DNA of 64,000 bases from Pseudomonas fluorescens NCIMB 11764 (GTDB lineage: Bacteria > Pseudomonadota > Gammaproteobacteria > Pseudomonadales > Pseudomonadaceae), in assembly GCF_000293885.2 (NCBI RefSeq), contig NZ_CP010945.1, forward strand, positions 2,128,001-2,192,000. Direction: 5' to 3'. Within the stretch, counting starts at the first letter, position 1, and every line of letters starts with the position of its first letter. The notes beneath the pieces were generated by a model, which ran no database searches, had not been told where the DNA came from, and was given only the letters and a program-made list of their open reading frames with translations. Of the stretch, positions 50,688 to 58,931 are shown piece after piece. The position numbers and the translations under genes were made by a program.

Positions 50688-51716
50688 TGTGATCTCTCTG
50701 TAGGTTGTTCACTCGGGGCTTTTCCGGGAAATTGGAGGTGCGAACCAAACCAAGCACCCGGAGGCCCCGAGTGAACGTTCATAAAAATGCCCGATTAACC
50801 GTTTCCGGTCGAGCCCTTCTTGTTCAACGAATCCTTAAGGAAGGCCTGAGACCTGTTGAGGTAGCTCAGTCTCAAGGAGTCAGTGTTCGCACTGCCTACA
50901 AGTGGCTTAATCGCTATCGAGCTGAAGGCGAGGAAGGACTGCAGGATCGTTCGTCCCGCCCCAAGTTCTGTCCGCACGCGCTTCCTGAGATGCGCCAGGA
51001 ACAAGTGCTTGAGCTACGTCGCCAGCGAAAAACCTATCGCCAAATCAGCCAGGACTTGAAGGTGGGACACAGCACTGTGGGCAGGTTATTGAGCCGTAAC
51101 GGCCTCAACCGTTTGGCATACCTGGAACCGCCACCGCCAGTGATTCGCTACGAATATTCTAAGCCCGGAGGTCTGCTTCACCTGGACATCAAGAAGCTGG
51201 GGCGTTTTAACAAACCAGGTCATCGAGTGACACGAGACCGCCTAAAAGGCCGCTCTTACCATGTCGGTTGGGAATACGCCCATGTTGCCATCGACGATAA
51301 CAGTCGAGTGGCACACAGCGGTTTGTACGCAGACCAAAGTGGGCGTAGCGCCTGCCTCGCGCCGATCCGGGCCCTGCGCTACTACGCAAGCCTTGGCGTT
51401 TGCTTCGAGCGGGTAATGACCGATAACGGCCCTTGCTACAAGTCCGGACGTTTCAAGCGTCTATGTCGACGGCTGGGGCTTAAACACATCTATACCAAAC
51501 CTTACACACCACGAACGAATGGCAAGGCAGAGCGATTTATCCAAACCGCTCTGCGCGAATGGGCCTACGCCAGAAGTTACGAAAGCTCAGACCAACGTGC
51601 GACCTACCTGACGTCGTGGTTGCACGAGTACAACTGGCATCGCCCGCATGCCAGCCTGAGTTATTTGCCACCAATTAGCCGAATAGCATCCGTGAACAAC
51701 GTGGTGGGTTTACACA
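50688..51716 (+). mobile_element. Complete IS481-family insertion sequence (1029 bp)
   Basis: The ends are TGTG and CACA. Both ends share the pattern TGTG-N12-GTTGTTCAC in inverted orientation (50688-50712 and 51692-51716). Identical GCTAGC hexamers flank it at 50682-50687 and 51717-51722. A 6-bp NCTAGN target duplication is what is known for IS481 itself. The transposase is intact, so the element may still be active. It lies between the cysNC terminator and the acyltransferase gene and disrupts no protein gene, but it splits a REP pair. Confidence 0.9.
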
Positions 51717-51721
51717 GCTAG
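50771..51721 (+). CDS. IS481-family transposase
   Basis: The 316-residue DDE transposase has an N-terminal helix-turn-helix (about 26-60: LRPVEVAQSQGVSVRTAYKW) and an RNase-H-like catalytic core. The triad reads Asp139 (LHLDIKKL), Asp218 (MTDNGPCY) and Glu254 (GKAERFIQ), a D-D-35-E spacing. GTG 50771 is chosen, matching the family's VHKNARLT start; an upstream TTG at 50705 would begin inside the terminal repeat. The stop codon TAG (51719-51721) lies in the duplicated target GCTAGC rather than in the IS. Confidence 0.92.
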   Translation: MNVHKNARLTVSGRALLVQRILKEGLRPVEVAQSQGVSVRTAYKWLNRYRAEGEEGLQDRSSRPKFCPHALPEMRQEQVLELRRQRKTYRQISQDLKVGHSTVGRLLSRNGLNRLAYLEPPPPVIRYEYSKPGGLLHLDIKKLGRFNKPGHRVTRDRLKGRSYHVGWEYAHVAIDDNSRVAHSGLYADQSGRSACLAPIRALRYYASLGVCFERVMTDNGPCYKSGRFKRLCRRLGLKHIYTKPYTPRTNGKAERFIQTALREWAYARSYESSDQRATYLTSWLHEYNWHRPHASLSYLPPISRIASVNNVVGLHS

Positions 51722-51799
51722 CCTGCTAGCGATTGCGGTGATTCAGGCAATAAATCTGCTGAATGTGAACCCGCTATCGCCAGCAGGCTGGCTCCCACA
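51717..51799. repeat. Right part of the REP pair split by the IS
   Basis: GCTAGCCTGCTAGCGATTGC continues the fragment at 50675, and TATCGCCAGCAGGCTGGCTC near 51775-51795 is the facing partner. Joined without the IS, the two make a standard REP pair of about 95 bases. Confidence 0.8.
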
Positions 51800-51804
51800 G
51801 TAGG

Positions 51805-52710
51805 TCAGTGTTTATCGGGGTATTTGCGATGCATCTGCTCCAGCAACGCATCCTTGTCTAACCAAAGCTGATTGATCCACCCCTGAAACTGCAAGCGATA
51901 CTCCCCATCCTGGTCATAGTTCTTGCCGATAAACTGCGGCGGAATCTTCAGCTCCTGAAAATGCACCACTACATCTTTCACGTTGCCACAGAGCAAATCC
52001 CAATACCCAGGCCGCCCGCCCGGATAGTGAATGGTCACGTTGACGATCGACTCCAGCTGCTCACCCATCGCATCCAGCACAAACGCAATGCCACCGGCCT
52101 TGGGCTTGAGCAGATACTTGAACGGTGATTTCTGCTGGGCATGCTTGCCTTCGGTGAAGCGCGTGCCTTCAACGAAATTGAAAATCCCCACCGGGTTGTT
52201 GCGAAACTTCGCGCAGGTCTTGCGGGTGGTTTCCAGGTCTTTGCCTTTCTTTTCAGGGTGCTTTTCCAGGTAAGCCTTGGAGTAGCGTTTCATGAACGGA
52301 AAGCCCAGCGTCCACCACGCCAGACCAATCACCGGCACCCAGATCAGCTCTTGCTTGAGAAAAAACTTCAGCGGCTGGATGCGACGGTTGAGCACGTACT
52401 GCAGCACCATGATGTCGACCCAGCTCTGATGGTTGCTGGTGATCAGGTATGAGTGCTGATAGTCCAGACCTTCGAGGCCACTAAGGTGCCAGCGCGTACG
52501 GCAGACCAGGTTCATCCAGGCTTTGTTGTTACTGATCCAGGCTTCATGGGTATGGCTCATCAACCAGAGCGTGAAACGCTGGGTGAGGGCAAAGGGCAAG
52601 ATTTTGAAGATCGCCACGCAGAACAGAAACGAGCAGAGCAAAATCGTATTCAACGCCAGCAACAACGATGCAATCACGCCGCGCACGGCGGCAGGCAGGA
52701 AATCCAGCAT
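51805..52710 (-). CDS. Membrane acyltransferase (YihG-like, LPLAT family)
   Basis: The 301-residue protein has an N-terminal membrane segment (GVIASLLLALNTILLCSFLFC) and the PlsC/LPLAT motifs: NHQSWVD (near 92, the HX4D motif), FVEGTRF (near 170) and a Pro-rich IPPQF near 255. Members acylate lysophosphatidic acid or other lysophospholipids; E. coli YihG has a preference for polyunsaturated or cis-vaccenoyl chains. The gene follows pta with no gap (stop of pta at 52711, start at 52710), implying coupled expression. Confidence 0.85.
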   Translation of the reverse strand: MLDFLPAAVRGVIASLLLALNTILLCSFLFCVAIFKILPFALTQRFTLWLMSHTHEAWISNNKAWMNLVCRTRWHLSGLEGLDYQHSYLITSNHQSWVDIMVLQYVLNRRIQPLKFFLKQELIWVPVIGLAWWTLGFPFMKRYSKAYLEKHPEKKGKDLETTRKTCAKFRNNPVGIFNFVEGTRFTEGKHAQQKSPFKYLLKPKAGGIAFVLDAMGEQLESIVNVTIHYPGGRPGYWDLLCGNVKDVVVHFQELKIPPQFIGKNYDQDGEYRLQFQGWINQLWLDKDALLEQMHRKYPDKH

Positions 52711-54810
52711 TTAAAGATCCAGAGGTCGGTTGGCAGCTTGAATCGCGGTCAACGCGATGGTGTACACGATGTCATCGACTTGCGCGCCGCGCGGCAGGTC
52801 GTTCACCGGTTTGCGCAGGCCTTGCAGCATCGGTCCGAGGCTGACGCAATCGGCGCTGCGCTGCACGGCTTTGTGCGTTGTGTTGCCGGTGTTCAGATCG
52901 GGGAACACGAACACCGTGGCACGCCCGGCCACCTGACTGTTCGGCGCCAGTTGCCGGGCGACGGTTTCGTTGGCCGCGGCGTCGTATTGCAACGGGCCGT
53001 CGATCAGCAGCGAGTGCTGTTGTTCATGGGCGAGCAATGTCGCTTCACGCACTTTCTCGACTTCCTCACCGCTGGCGGATTCACCGCTGGAGTAACTGAT
53101 CATTGCCACGCGCGGGGTGATGCCAAACGCGGCAGCCGAGTCGGCGCTTTGCAGGGCAATCTCGGCCAGCTCGCTGGCGCTCGGATGCGGGTTCATCACG
53201 CAGTCGCCATAGACCAGCACCTCTTCGGGAAACAGCATGAAGAACACCGACGACACCAGGGTGCAGCCCGGCGCGGTCTTGATCAGCTGCAGGGCAGGGC
53301 GAATGGTGTTGGCGGTGGAGTGGATGACGCCGGACACGAGGCCGTCGACTTCATCCAGCGCCAGCATCATCGTGCCGATCACCACGGTGTCTTCCAGTTG
53401 TTGCTCGGCCATCGGCGCATTGAGGCTTTTGCTTTTGCGCAGGGCAACCATTGGTTCGACGTAGCGTTCGCGAATCAGGTCCGGGTCGAGAATTTCCAGC
53501 CCTGGCGGCAGCTCGATATCGTGCGCTCGAGCGACGGCTTCGACATCTTCCGGTTTCGCCAGCAGCACGCAACGGGCAATGCCGCGCGCCTGACAGATCG
53601 CGGCCGCTTGCACGGTCAGCGGTTCGCTGCCTTCGGGCAACACGATGCGTTTGTTGGCGGCCTGGGCGCGCTGGATCAACTGGTAGCGGAACACTGCAGG
53701 CGACAGGCGCATCTCCCTTGGCGTGCCGCAACGCTGGTGCAGCCAGTTGGCATCCAGGTGGCTGGCGACGAAGTCGGTGATGATCTCCGCACGCTCGCGG
53801 TCGTCGATCGGGATCTCCTTGTTCAGACCGTTCAACAGGTTGGCGGTCTCGTAGGAACCGGTGCTCACCGACAACACCGGCAAACCGGCCTGCAACGCGC
53901 CACGGCACAGGTCCATGATGCGCGGGTCGGGCAGGGTGTCGCTGGTCAGCAGCAGGCCGGCCAGCGGCACGCCGTTCATGGCCGCGAGGCTGACGGCGAG
54001 GATGATGTCGTCGCGATCGCCTGGCGTTACCACGAGTACGCCGGGCTTGAGCAGCTCCACGGTGTTGCGCATGGTGCGGGCGCAGATGATGATCTTGGTC
54101 ATGCGCCGGGTTTCATAATCGCCGGCATTGAGAATTTGCGCGCCCATCAGGTCGGCGACGTCGCGGGTACGCGGGGCGTTCAGTTCCGGCTGGAACGGGA
54201 TGCAGCCAAGCAGACGGAAATCACCGCTGCGCAGCAAGGGCGAATGCTCCTTCAGGCGCGAGGCGAAGGCGTCCATGCTTTCGTCGGTCTTGACCTTGTT
54301 GAGGATCACACCGAGGACTTTCGGGTCTTTCGGACCGCCGAACAATTGCGCCTGCAATTCCACGCGGCCGGAGAGTTCGGTCAGCACTTCGTTTTCCGGC
54401 GCCGAGACCAGGATCACGTCGGCATCCAGGCTCTTGGCCAAATGCAGATTGACCCGCGCGGCGTAACTGGCGCTGCGGGTCGGGACCATGCCTTCGACGA
54501 TCAACACGTCTTTGCCGATGGCGGCTTGCTGATAGAGCGTGATGATTTCTTCGAGCAGTTCATCGAGCTGACCGTCGCCGAGCATGCGCTCGACGTGGGC
54601 CAGGCCCAATGGCTGAGGCGGTTTCAAACCGTGGGTACGCGCCACCAGTTCGGTGGAGCGTTCAGGCCCGGTGTCACCCGGATGGGGCTGGGCGATCGGT
54701 TTGAAAAAGCCGACTTTGAGGCCGGCGCGCTCAAGCGTACGTACCAGCCCGAGGCTGATGGAGGTCAGACCCACACCAAAATCGGTGGGCGCGATAAAAA
54801 AAGTTTGCAT
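52711..54810 (-). CDS. pta: Phosphate acetyltransferase, long form
   Basis: The 699-residue protein is the long type II Pta: an N-terminal P-loop-like CobQ/BioD domain (MQTFFIAPTDFGVGLTSISLG), a DRTGG regulatory domain (about 210-320), and the C-terminal PTA_PTB catalytic domain with KSLNAPMAEQQLEDTVVIG and YSSGESASGEEVEKV. It converts acetyl-CoA and phosphate to acetyl phosphate. ATG 54810 is chosen for its family-like start; the frame extends 36 bases further upstream. No acetate kinase gene (ackA) is next to it in this window. Confidence 0.95.
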   Translation of the reverse strand: MQTFFIAPTDFGVGLTSISLGLVRTLERAGLKVGFFKPIAQPHPGDTGPERSTELVARTHGLKPPQPLGLAHVERMLGDGQLDELLEEIITLYQQAAIGKDVLIVEGMVPTRSASYAARVNLHLAKSLDADVILVSAPENEVLTELSGRVELQAQLFGGPKDPKVLGVILNKVKTDESMDAFASRLKEHSPLLRSGDFRLLGCIPFQPELNAPRTRDVADLMGAQILNAGDYETRRMTKIIICARTMRNTVELLKPGVLVVTPGDRDDIILAVSLAAMNGVPLAGLLLTSDTLPDPRIMDLCRGALQAGLPVLSVSTGSYETANLLNGLNKEIPIDDRERAEIITDFVASHLDANWLHQRCGTPREMRLSPAVFRYQLIQRAQAANKRIVLPEGSEPLTVQAAAICQARGIARCVLLAKPEDVEAVARAHDIELPPGLEILDPDLIRERYVEPMVALRKSKSLNAPMAEQQLEDTVVIGTMMLALDEVDGLVSGVIHSTANTIRPALQLIKTAPGCTLVSSVFFMLFPEEVLVYGDCVMNPHPSASELAEIALQSADSAAAFGITPRVAMISYSSGESASGEEVEKVREATLLAHEQQHSLLIDGPLQYDAAANETVARQLAPNSQVAGRATVFVFPDLNTGNTTHKAVQRSADCVSLGPMLQGLRKPVNDLPRGAQVDDIVYTIALTAIQAANRPLDL

Positions 54811-54870
54811 GCGGATTCTCTGGAGGAGCATGACAAAGGTGATCATCTATAGCTGACGATCTACCGAATT

Positions 54871-55179
54871 TCAGTCGCCAAGGTTATCGCTAACCGAGCC
54901 CTGTGCGCACCAACCACATTCAAAGGGCTGGCCTATTTTTTCAATACGTTGCGCAGGGTCCAGGACCCATGCGCGCGATTGCCAGGGTGGCTGGTGGCGC
55001 AGGTGCTGGGTATGGCCACAAGACAGTTCGACCACCCAATGCCCGTCCTCGTCCTGATGAAAACCGGTGACCGTCGAGCTTTTCGCTACGATCCGTCTGT
55101 CCGGGTTGTGTTCGCTTTCGGACGATTGCTTCGCTAAACTTGGCCTTTCTAAATTCTTATGCAAAAGGTCTCGCCCCAT
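54871..55179 (-). CDS. DUF3565 small protein
   Basis: The 102-residue protein has an uncharacterised DUF3565 core: TGFHQDEDGHWVVELSCGHTQHLRHQPPW then FECGWCAQG. The Cys and His residues (CGHTQH, CGWC) suggest one zinc site. The N-terminal 45 residues are polar and low-complexity. The only ATG (55179) overlaps the slyD start by two bases on the opposite strand; an internal TTG eight codons later is an alternative. So either start choice or the N-terminal part may be wrong. Confidence 0.7.
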   Translation of the reverse strand: MGRDLLHKNLERPSLAKQSSESEHNPDRRIVAKSSTVTGFHQDEDGHWVVELSCGHTQHLRHQPPWQSRAWVLDPAQRIEKIGQPFECGWCAQGSVSDNLGD

Positions 55180-55663
55180 GCTGATCGCCGCCAATAAGGC
55201 TGTCTCCATCGACTATACCCTGACCAACGACGCTGGTGAGGTCATCGACAGCTCCGCCGGCGGCGCGCCGCTGGTCTACCTGCAAGGTGCAGGCAACATC
55301 ATCCCGGGCCTGGAAAAGGCTCTGGAAGGCAAAGCAGTCGGCGACGAGCTGACCGTAGCAGTTGAACCTGAAGATGCTTACGGCGAATACGCTGCCGAAC
55401 TGGTCAGCACCCTGAGCCGCAGCATGTTCGAAGGCGTCGACGAACTGGAAGTGGGCATGCAGTTCCATGCTTCCGCTCCGGACGGCCAGATGCAGATCGT
55501 CACCATTCGTGATCTGGACGGCGACGATGTCACCGTCGACGGCAACCACCCGTTGGCCGGTCAGCGCCTGAATTTCCAGGTCAAGATCATCGACATCCGT
55601 GACGCCAGCCAGGAAGAAATCGCTCATGGTCACGTCCATGGCGAAGGTGGCCATCACCACTGA
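55178..55663 (+). CDS. slyD: FKBP-type peptidyl-prolyl isomerase SlyD
   Basis: The 161-residue protein has an FKBP domain interrupted by the insert-in-flap chaperone domain (about 70-125), as in SlyD: DYTLTNDAGEVIDSS, then GAGNIIPGLEKALEGKAVGDEL. The C-terminus HGHVHGEGGHHH is a short metal-binding tail; E. coli SlyD uses a longer one to supply nickel to hydrogenase. Its promoter must lie within the divergent DUF3565 gene; TTGCTT and TAAATT at about 55126-55155 are candidates. Confidence 0.94.
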   Translation: MLIAANKAVSIDYTLTNDAGEVIDSSAGGAPLVYLQGAGNIIPGLEKALEGKAVGDELTVAVEPEDAYGEYAAELVSTLSRSMFEGVDELEVGMQFHASAPDGQMQIVTIRDLDGDDVTVDGNHPLAGQRLNFQVKIIDIRDASQEEIAHGHVHGEGGHHH

Positions 55664-55692
55664 TTTTCTGCGCTAAGCTCAGAGAACTGGAG

Positions 55693-55714
55693 AGGCGCCC
55701 GAGGGCGCCTTTTT
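55693..55714 (+). terminator. Rho-independent terminator after slyD
   Basis: AGGCGCCC, a GAG-type loop, GGCGCCT and a T-run lie 30 bases after the slyD stop. Confidence 0.9.
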
Positions 55715-55785
55715 AGTCCGCGGCTGTCCCTGGTGATATCGCCAAGTGGCTGTTTCGAGTAGAACACGGGAATCTGGAGTTCGTC

Positions 55786-56268
55786 ATGAGTGCTTTTCAC
55801 GACCTTAAATTGACAGCCCTGGATGGACAGGAGCTACCGCTGGCGCCCTTCAAGGGGAACGTCGTGCTGGTAGTCAACGTCGCCTCCAAATGTGGCTTGA
55901 CACCACAGTACGCGGCACTGGAAAACCTTTACCAGCAATACAAAGGTAAAGGCTTCAGCGTGCTGGGCCTGCCGTGCAACCAGTTTGCCGGGCAGGAACC
56001 GGGCACTGAGCAAGAAATCCAGGAATTCTGCAGCCTCAACTATGGCGTGACCTTTCCGTTGTCCAGCAAGCTGGAAGTCAACGGCCATGATCGTCATCAG
56101 CTGTACCGCCTGCTGGCGGGTGAAGGCGCCGAGTTTCCAGGCGACATTACCTGGAACTTCGAAAAATTCCTGCTGGGCAAGGATGGTCGTGTCCTGGCGC
56201 GGTTCTCGCCACGTACGGCGCCGGATGATCCTTCTGTCATCCAGGCCATCGAAAAAGCCCTGAGCTGA
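55786..56268 (+). CDS. Glutathione peroxidase family protein (thiol peroxidase)
   Basis: The 160-residue protein has a thioredoxin-like GPx fold. The catalytic tetrad is visible: Cys in NVASKCGLTPQY (near 36), Gln in LPCNQFAGQEPG (near 70), and Trp and Asn in ITWNFEKFL (near 123). Cys rather than Sec, and a second Cys (LPCNQF), suggest a 2-Cys enzyme reduced by thioredoxin. It removes organic and hydrogen peroxides. It sits between slyD and an OYE-type gene; separate promoters are likely after the slyD terminator. Confidence 0.93.
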   Translation: MSAFHDLKLTALDGQELPLAPFKGNVVLVVNVASKCGLTPQYAALENLYQQYKGKGFSVLGLPCNQFAGQEPGTEQEIQEFCSLNYGVTFPLSSKLEVNGHDRHQLYRLLAGEGAEFPGDITWNFEKFLLGKDGRVLARFSPRTAPDDPSVIQAIEKALS

Positions 56269-56286
56269 TTTTCGCGAATCAAGATC

Positions 56287-56363
56287 AAAAGATCGCAACC
56301 TTTGGCAGCTCCTACAGGTGTTCGCATTCCTCTGTAGGAACTGCCGTAGGCTGCGATCTTTTT
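56287..56363. repeat. Long inverted repeat (GATCGCAGCCTTCGGCAG family)
   Basis: Arms starting AAAAGATCGCAACCTTTGGC on the left and ending GCTGCGATCTTTTT on the right enclose a short AT-rich loop, 20 bases after the glutathione peroxidase stop. It is a diverged copy of the element at 27063-27141 and ends in a T-run, so it should terminate. Confidence 0.8.
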
Positions 56364-56482
56364 GCTTCTGCCTTTTGACCCTTAATCACCCAGATCAATA
56401 GTGCTGTGCATCGCTCGCCACTGCACATATTATCGCCGTCATAAAATTCCATCCCGTCGATATCGTTTTTGTGGAGCGCCCC

Positions 56483-57586
56483 ATGCCCGTCAAAGCCCTG
56501 TTCAAACCGTTCCACCTCGGCACCCTTGAACTGCCGACCCGCGTTGTCATGGCCCCGATGACCCGCTCGTTCTCGCCGGGCGGCGTGCCCAATTCCAAAG
56601 TGATCGAGTACTACCGTCGCCGCGCCGCTGCCGGCGTTGGCTTGATCATCACCGAAGGCACCACGGTTGGCCACAAGGCCTCCAATGGCTACCCGAACGT
56701 GCCGCACTTCTACGGTGAGGCCGCGCTGGCCGGCTGGAAGAAAGTCGTCGACGCGGTGCACGCCGAAGGCGGCAAGATCGTTCCGCAGCTGTGGCATGTC
56801 GGTAGCGTGCGTCGCATCGGCACCGAGCCGGACGCGAGTGTGCCGGGTTACGGTCCGTCGGAAAAACTGAAGGACGGCCAGGTTGTGGTTCACGGCATGA
56901 CCAGACAGGACATCCAGGACGTGATCGCCGCGTTCGCCCAAGCCGCCAAAGACGCGCAAAGCATCGGCATGGACGGTGTGGAAATCCACGGTGCACACGG
57001 CTACCTGGTGGACCAGTTCTTCTGGGAAGGCAGCAACCAGCGTACTGACGAATACGGCGGCAGCCTGGCCAACCGTTCGCGCTTCGCCATCGAGCTGATT
57101 CAGGCCGTGCGTGCTGCGGTCGGCGAAGGTTTCCCGATCATTTTCCGTTTCTCCCAGTGGAAGCAGCAGGATTACACCGCGCGTCTGGTGCAAACCCCGG
57201 AAGCGTTGGGTGAGTTTCTCAAGCCGTTGTCCGACGCGGGTGTGGACATTTTCCACTGCTCGACGCGCCGTTTCTGGGAGCCGGAGTTCGACGGTTCTGA
57301 ACTGAACCTGGCGGGCTGGACGCGCAAACTGACCGGCAAGCCGACCATCACCGTGGGCAGCGTCGGCCTGGATGGCGAGTTCCTGCAGTTCATGGTCAAC
57401 ACCGACAAGATCGCGCAGCCGGCCAGCCTGGAGAAGCTGCTGGAGCGTTTGAACAACGATGAGTTTGATCTGGTGGCGGTAGGGCGTGCGCTGCTGGTGG
57501 ACCCGGACTGGGCGCAGAAAGTGCGTGACGGGCGTGAGGAAGACATTCTGCCGTTCAGCCGTGAGGCGTTGATGACCTTGGTTTAA
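56483..57586 (+). CDS. NADH:flavin oxidoreductase, Old Yellow Enzyme family
   Basis: The 367-residue protein is a TIM-barrel FMN oxidoreductase with N-terminal FKPFHLGTLELPTRVVMAPMTRSF, substrate/FMN residues in EIHGAHGYLVDQFFWEGSNQRTD (near 172-195) and YGGSLANRSRF. Family enzymes reduce activated alkenes or dienoyl-type compounds with NAD(P)H; the natural substrate is unknown. There is no 4Fe-4S or C-terminal FAD domain as in 2,4-dienoyl-CoA reductase. ATG 56483 follows GTGGAGCGCC. Confidence 0.88.
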   Translation: MPVKALFKPFHLGTLELPTRVVMAPMTRSFSPGGVPNSKVIEYYRRRAAAGVGLIITEGTTVGHKASNGYPNVPHFYGEAALAGWKKVVDAVHAEGGKIVPQLWHVGSVRRIGTEPDASVPGYGPSEKLKDGQVVVHGMTRQDIQDVIAAFAQAAKDAQSIGMDGVEIHGAHGYLVDQFFWEGSNQRTDEYGGSLANRSRFAIELIQAVRAAVGEGFPIIFRFSQWKQQDYTARLVQTPEALGEFLKPLSDAGVDIFHCSTRRFWEPEFDGSELNLAGWTRKLTGKPTITVGSVGLDGEFLQFMVNTDKIAQPASLEKLLERLNNDEFDLVAVGRALLVDPDWAQKVRDGREEDILPFSREALMTLV

Positions 57587-57605
57587 GCGGCGACTGGCAA
57601 GGCCC

Positions 57606-57680
57606 CATCGCCAGCAGGCTGGCTCCCACATGTTCTGTGTACACCGCAGACCCCCTGTGGGAGCCAGCCTGCTGGCGATG
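57606..57680. repeat. Paired inverted REP elements
   Basis: CATCGCCAGCAGGCTGGCTC at the left and TGTGGGAGCCAGCCTGCTGG at the right face each other between the convergent oxidoreductase and glycosyltransferase genes. Confidence 0.87.
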
Positions 57681-57691
57681 ACTCCCTAGGC

Positions 57692-58867
57692 TCAGGGCAA
57701 GGTCGGTGCATTCGGCACCACGTGCTCCCCCACACAAGCCCCCCGCAACTGCCCTTCAAACTGCTCGATAATCGCCGCCCAACCCTGGCGACTCGCATGC
57801 TGGCGCGCATTGAGCCTTATGCAACGCAAGGTTTCGCGCTCCTCCAGCAACCACGCCGCCGCATCGCTGAACGCCTCTTCATCCCCCGGCATCGCCAGCA
57901 CGCCGTTGTAGCCGTGGCGGATATGCTGCGCCGCCGCCGCTTGATCGTAAGCCACCACGCCCAGCCCCGAGGCCAACGCCTCAAGCACCACATTGCCGAA
58001 GGTTTCGGTCATGCTCGGAAACAGAAAAACATCCCCGGACGCATAGTGGCTGGCCAGGGCTTCGCCGCGTTGTGAGCCGCAGAAAATCGCTTCGGGCAGT
58101 TCCTGCTCCAGCGACGCTCGTTGCGGGCCGTCGCCGACGATGATCAGTTTCATGTTTCGCTGTGGATAAGTCGCTGCCAGCGTGTCGAAGCAGCGTTTAA
58201 GCAAGCCAAGGTTTTTTTCCGGCGCCAGACGCCCTACGTGAATCAGCGCAATATCCTTCTCGCCCAGACCCCACTGTTCGCGCAGCGATGGCAGGCGTTT
58301 GGTCGGGTGAAACAACTGGCTGTCGACTCCGCGAGACAGCAACGCCAGGCGCTCGAAATGCCGGCGCTCCAGTTCCATCCGCTGGCTGATACTTGGCACC
58401 AGGGTCAGGGTCGAACGATTGTGAAACCAGCGCAGGTAGTGGGTCAGCAGGCGGGTGAGCAAGCCGAGCCCGTACTGGTTGGAGTATTGCTGGAAATTAG
58501 TGTGGAAGCCGCTGACTACCGAAATCCCCAGGCGCCGTGCCGCGCGCAGCGCCGACAGGCCCAGCGGTCCTTCCGTGGCGATGTACAGCACGTCCGGGCG
58601 CTGGCGCTTCCAGCGTCGCAGCAGTTTGTGCATCGATGACTGACCCCATTGCAAACCCGGATACCCCGGCAGCGGCCAGCCCCGGCACAGCAGCAACTCA
58701 TCGTCGCTGCCCAACTGCTGATCGCAACCCTGCCGTGGTCGCACCAGTTCAACCTGATGCCCCCGCGCGCGCAAACCGTCGCACAAGCGGCCAAGGGTAT
58801 TGGCCACGCCGTTGATTTCGGGAGGGAAGGTTTCGGTGATCAGAGTGATATGCAGAGCTGTCGTCAT
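57692..58867 (-). CDS. GT4-family glycosyltransferase
   Basis: The 391-residue protein has a GT-B fold: N-terminal ITETFPPEINGVANTLGRL and C-terminal nucleotide-sugar site HVGRLAPEKNLGLL, then the EX7E motif in SMTETFGNVVLEALASG. Such proteins include mannosyltransferases for GDP-mannose-dependent glycolipids. The acceptor and donor here are unknown. The start MTTALH is taken at 58867; a longer frame upstream lacks the family start. cysZ is downstream-adjacent on the same strand (upstream in transcription), 64 bases away. Confidence 0.87.
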   Translation of the reverse strand: MTTALHITLITETFPPEINGVANTLGRLCDGLRARGHQVELVRPRQGCDQQLGSDDELLLCRGWPLPGYPGLQWGQSSMHKLLRRWKRQRPDVLYIATEGPLGLSALRAARRLGISVVSGFHTNFQQYSNQYGLGLLTRLLTHYLRWFHNRSTLTLVPSISQRMELERRHFERLALLSRGVDSQLFHPTKRLPSLREQWGLGEKDIALIHVGRLAPEKNLGLLKRCFDTLAATYPQRNMKLIIVGDGPQRASLEQELPEAIFCGSQRGEALASHYASGDVFLFPSMTETFGNVVLEALASGLGVVAYDQAAAAQHIRHGYNGVLAMPGDEEAFSDAAAWLLEERETLRCIRLNARQHASRQGWAAIIEQFEGQLRGACVGEHVVPNAPTLP

Positions 58868-58931
58868 GACCTCAGTGTCGGCTGAGGCCATGTCGTCGTT
58901 GTGGCGTTTTGATGATGGATTTGTGACAGGC

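Noticed and set aside
52453..54852. 799-codon plus-strand frame opposite pta
   Set aside because: It is antisense to an intact Pta. Its composition is dominated by H, Q, R and G.
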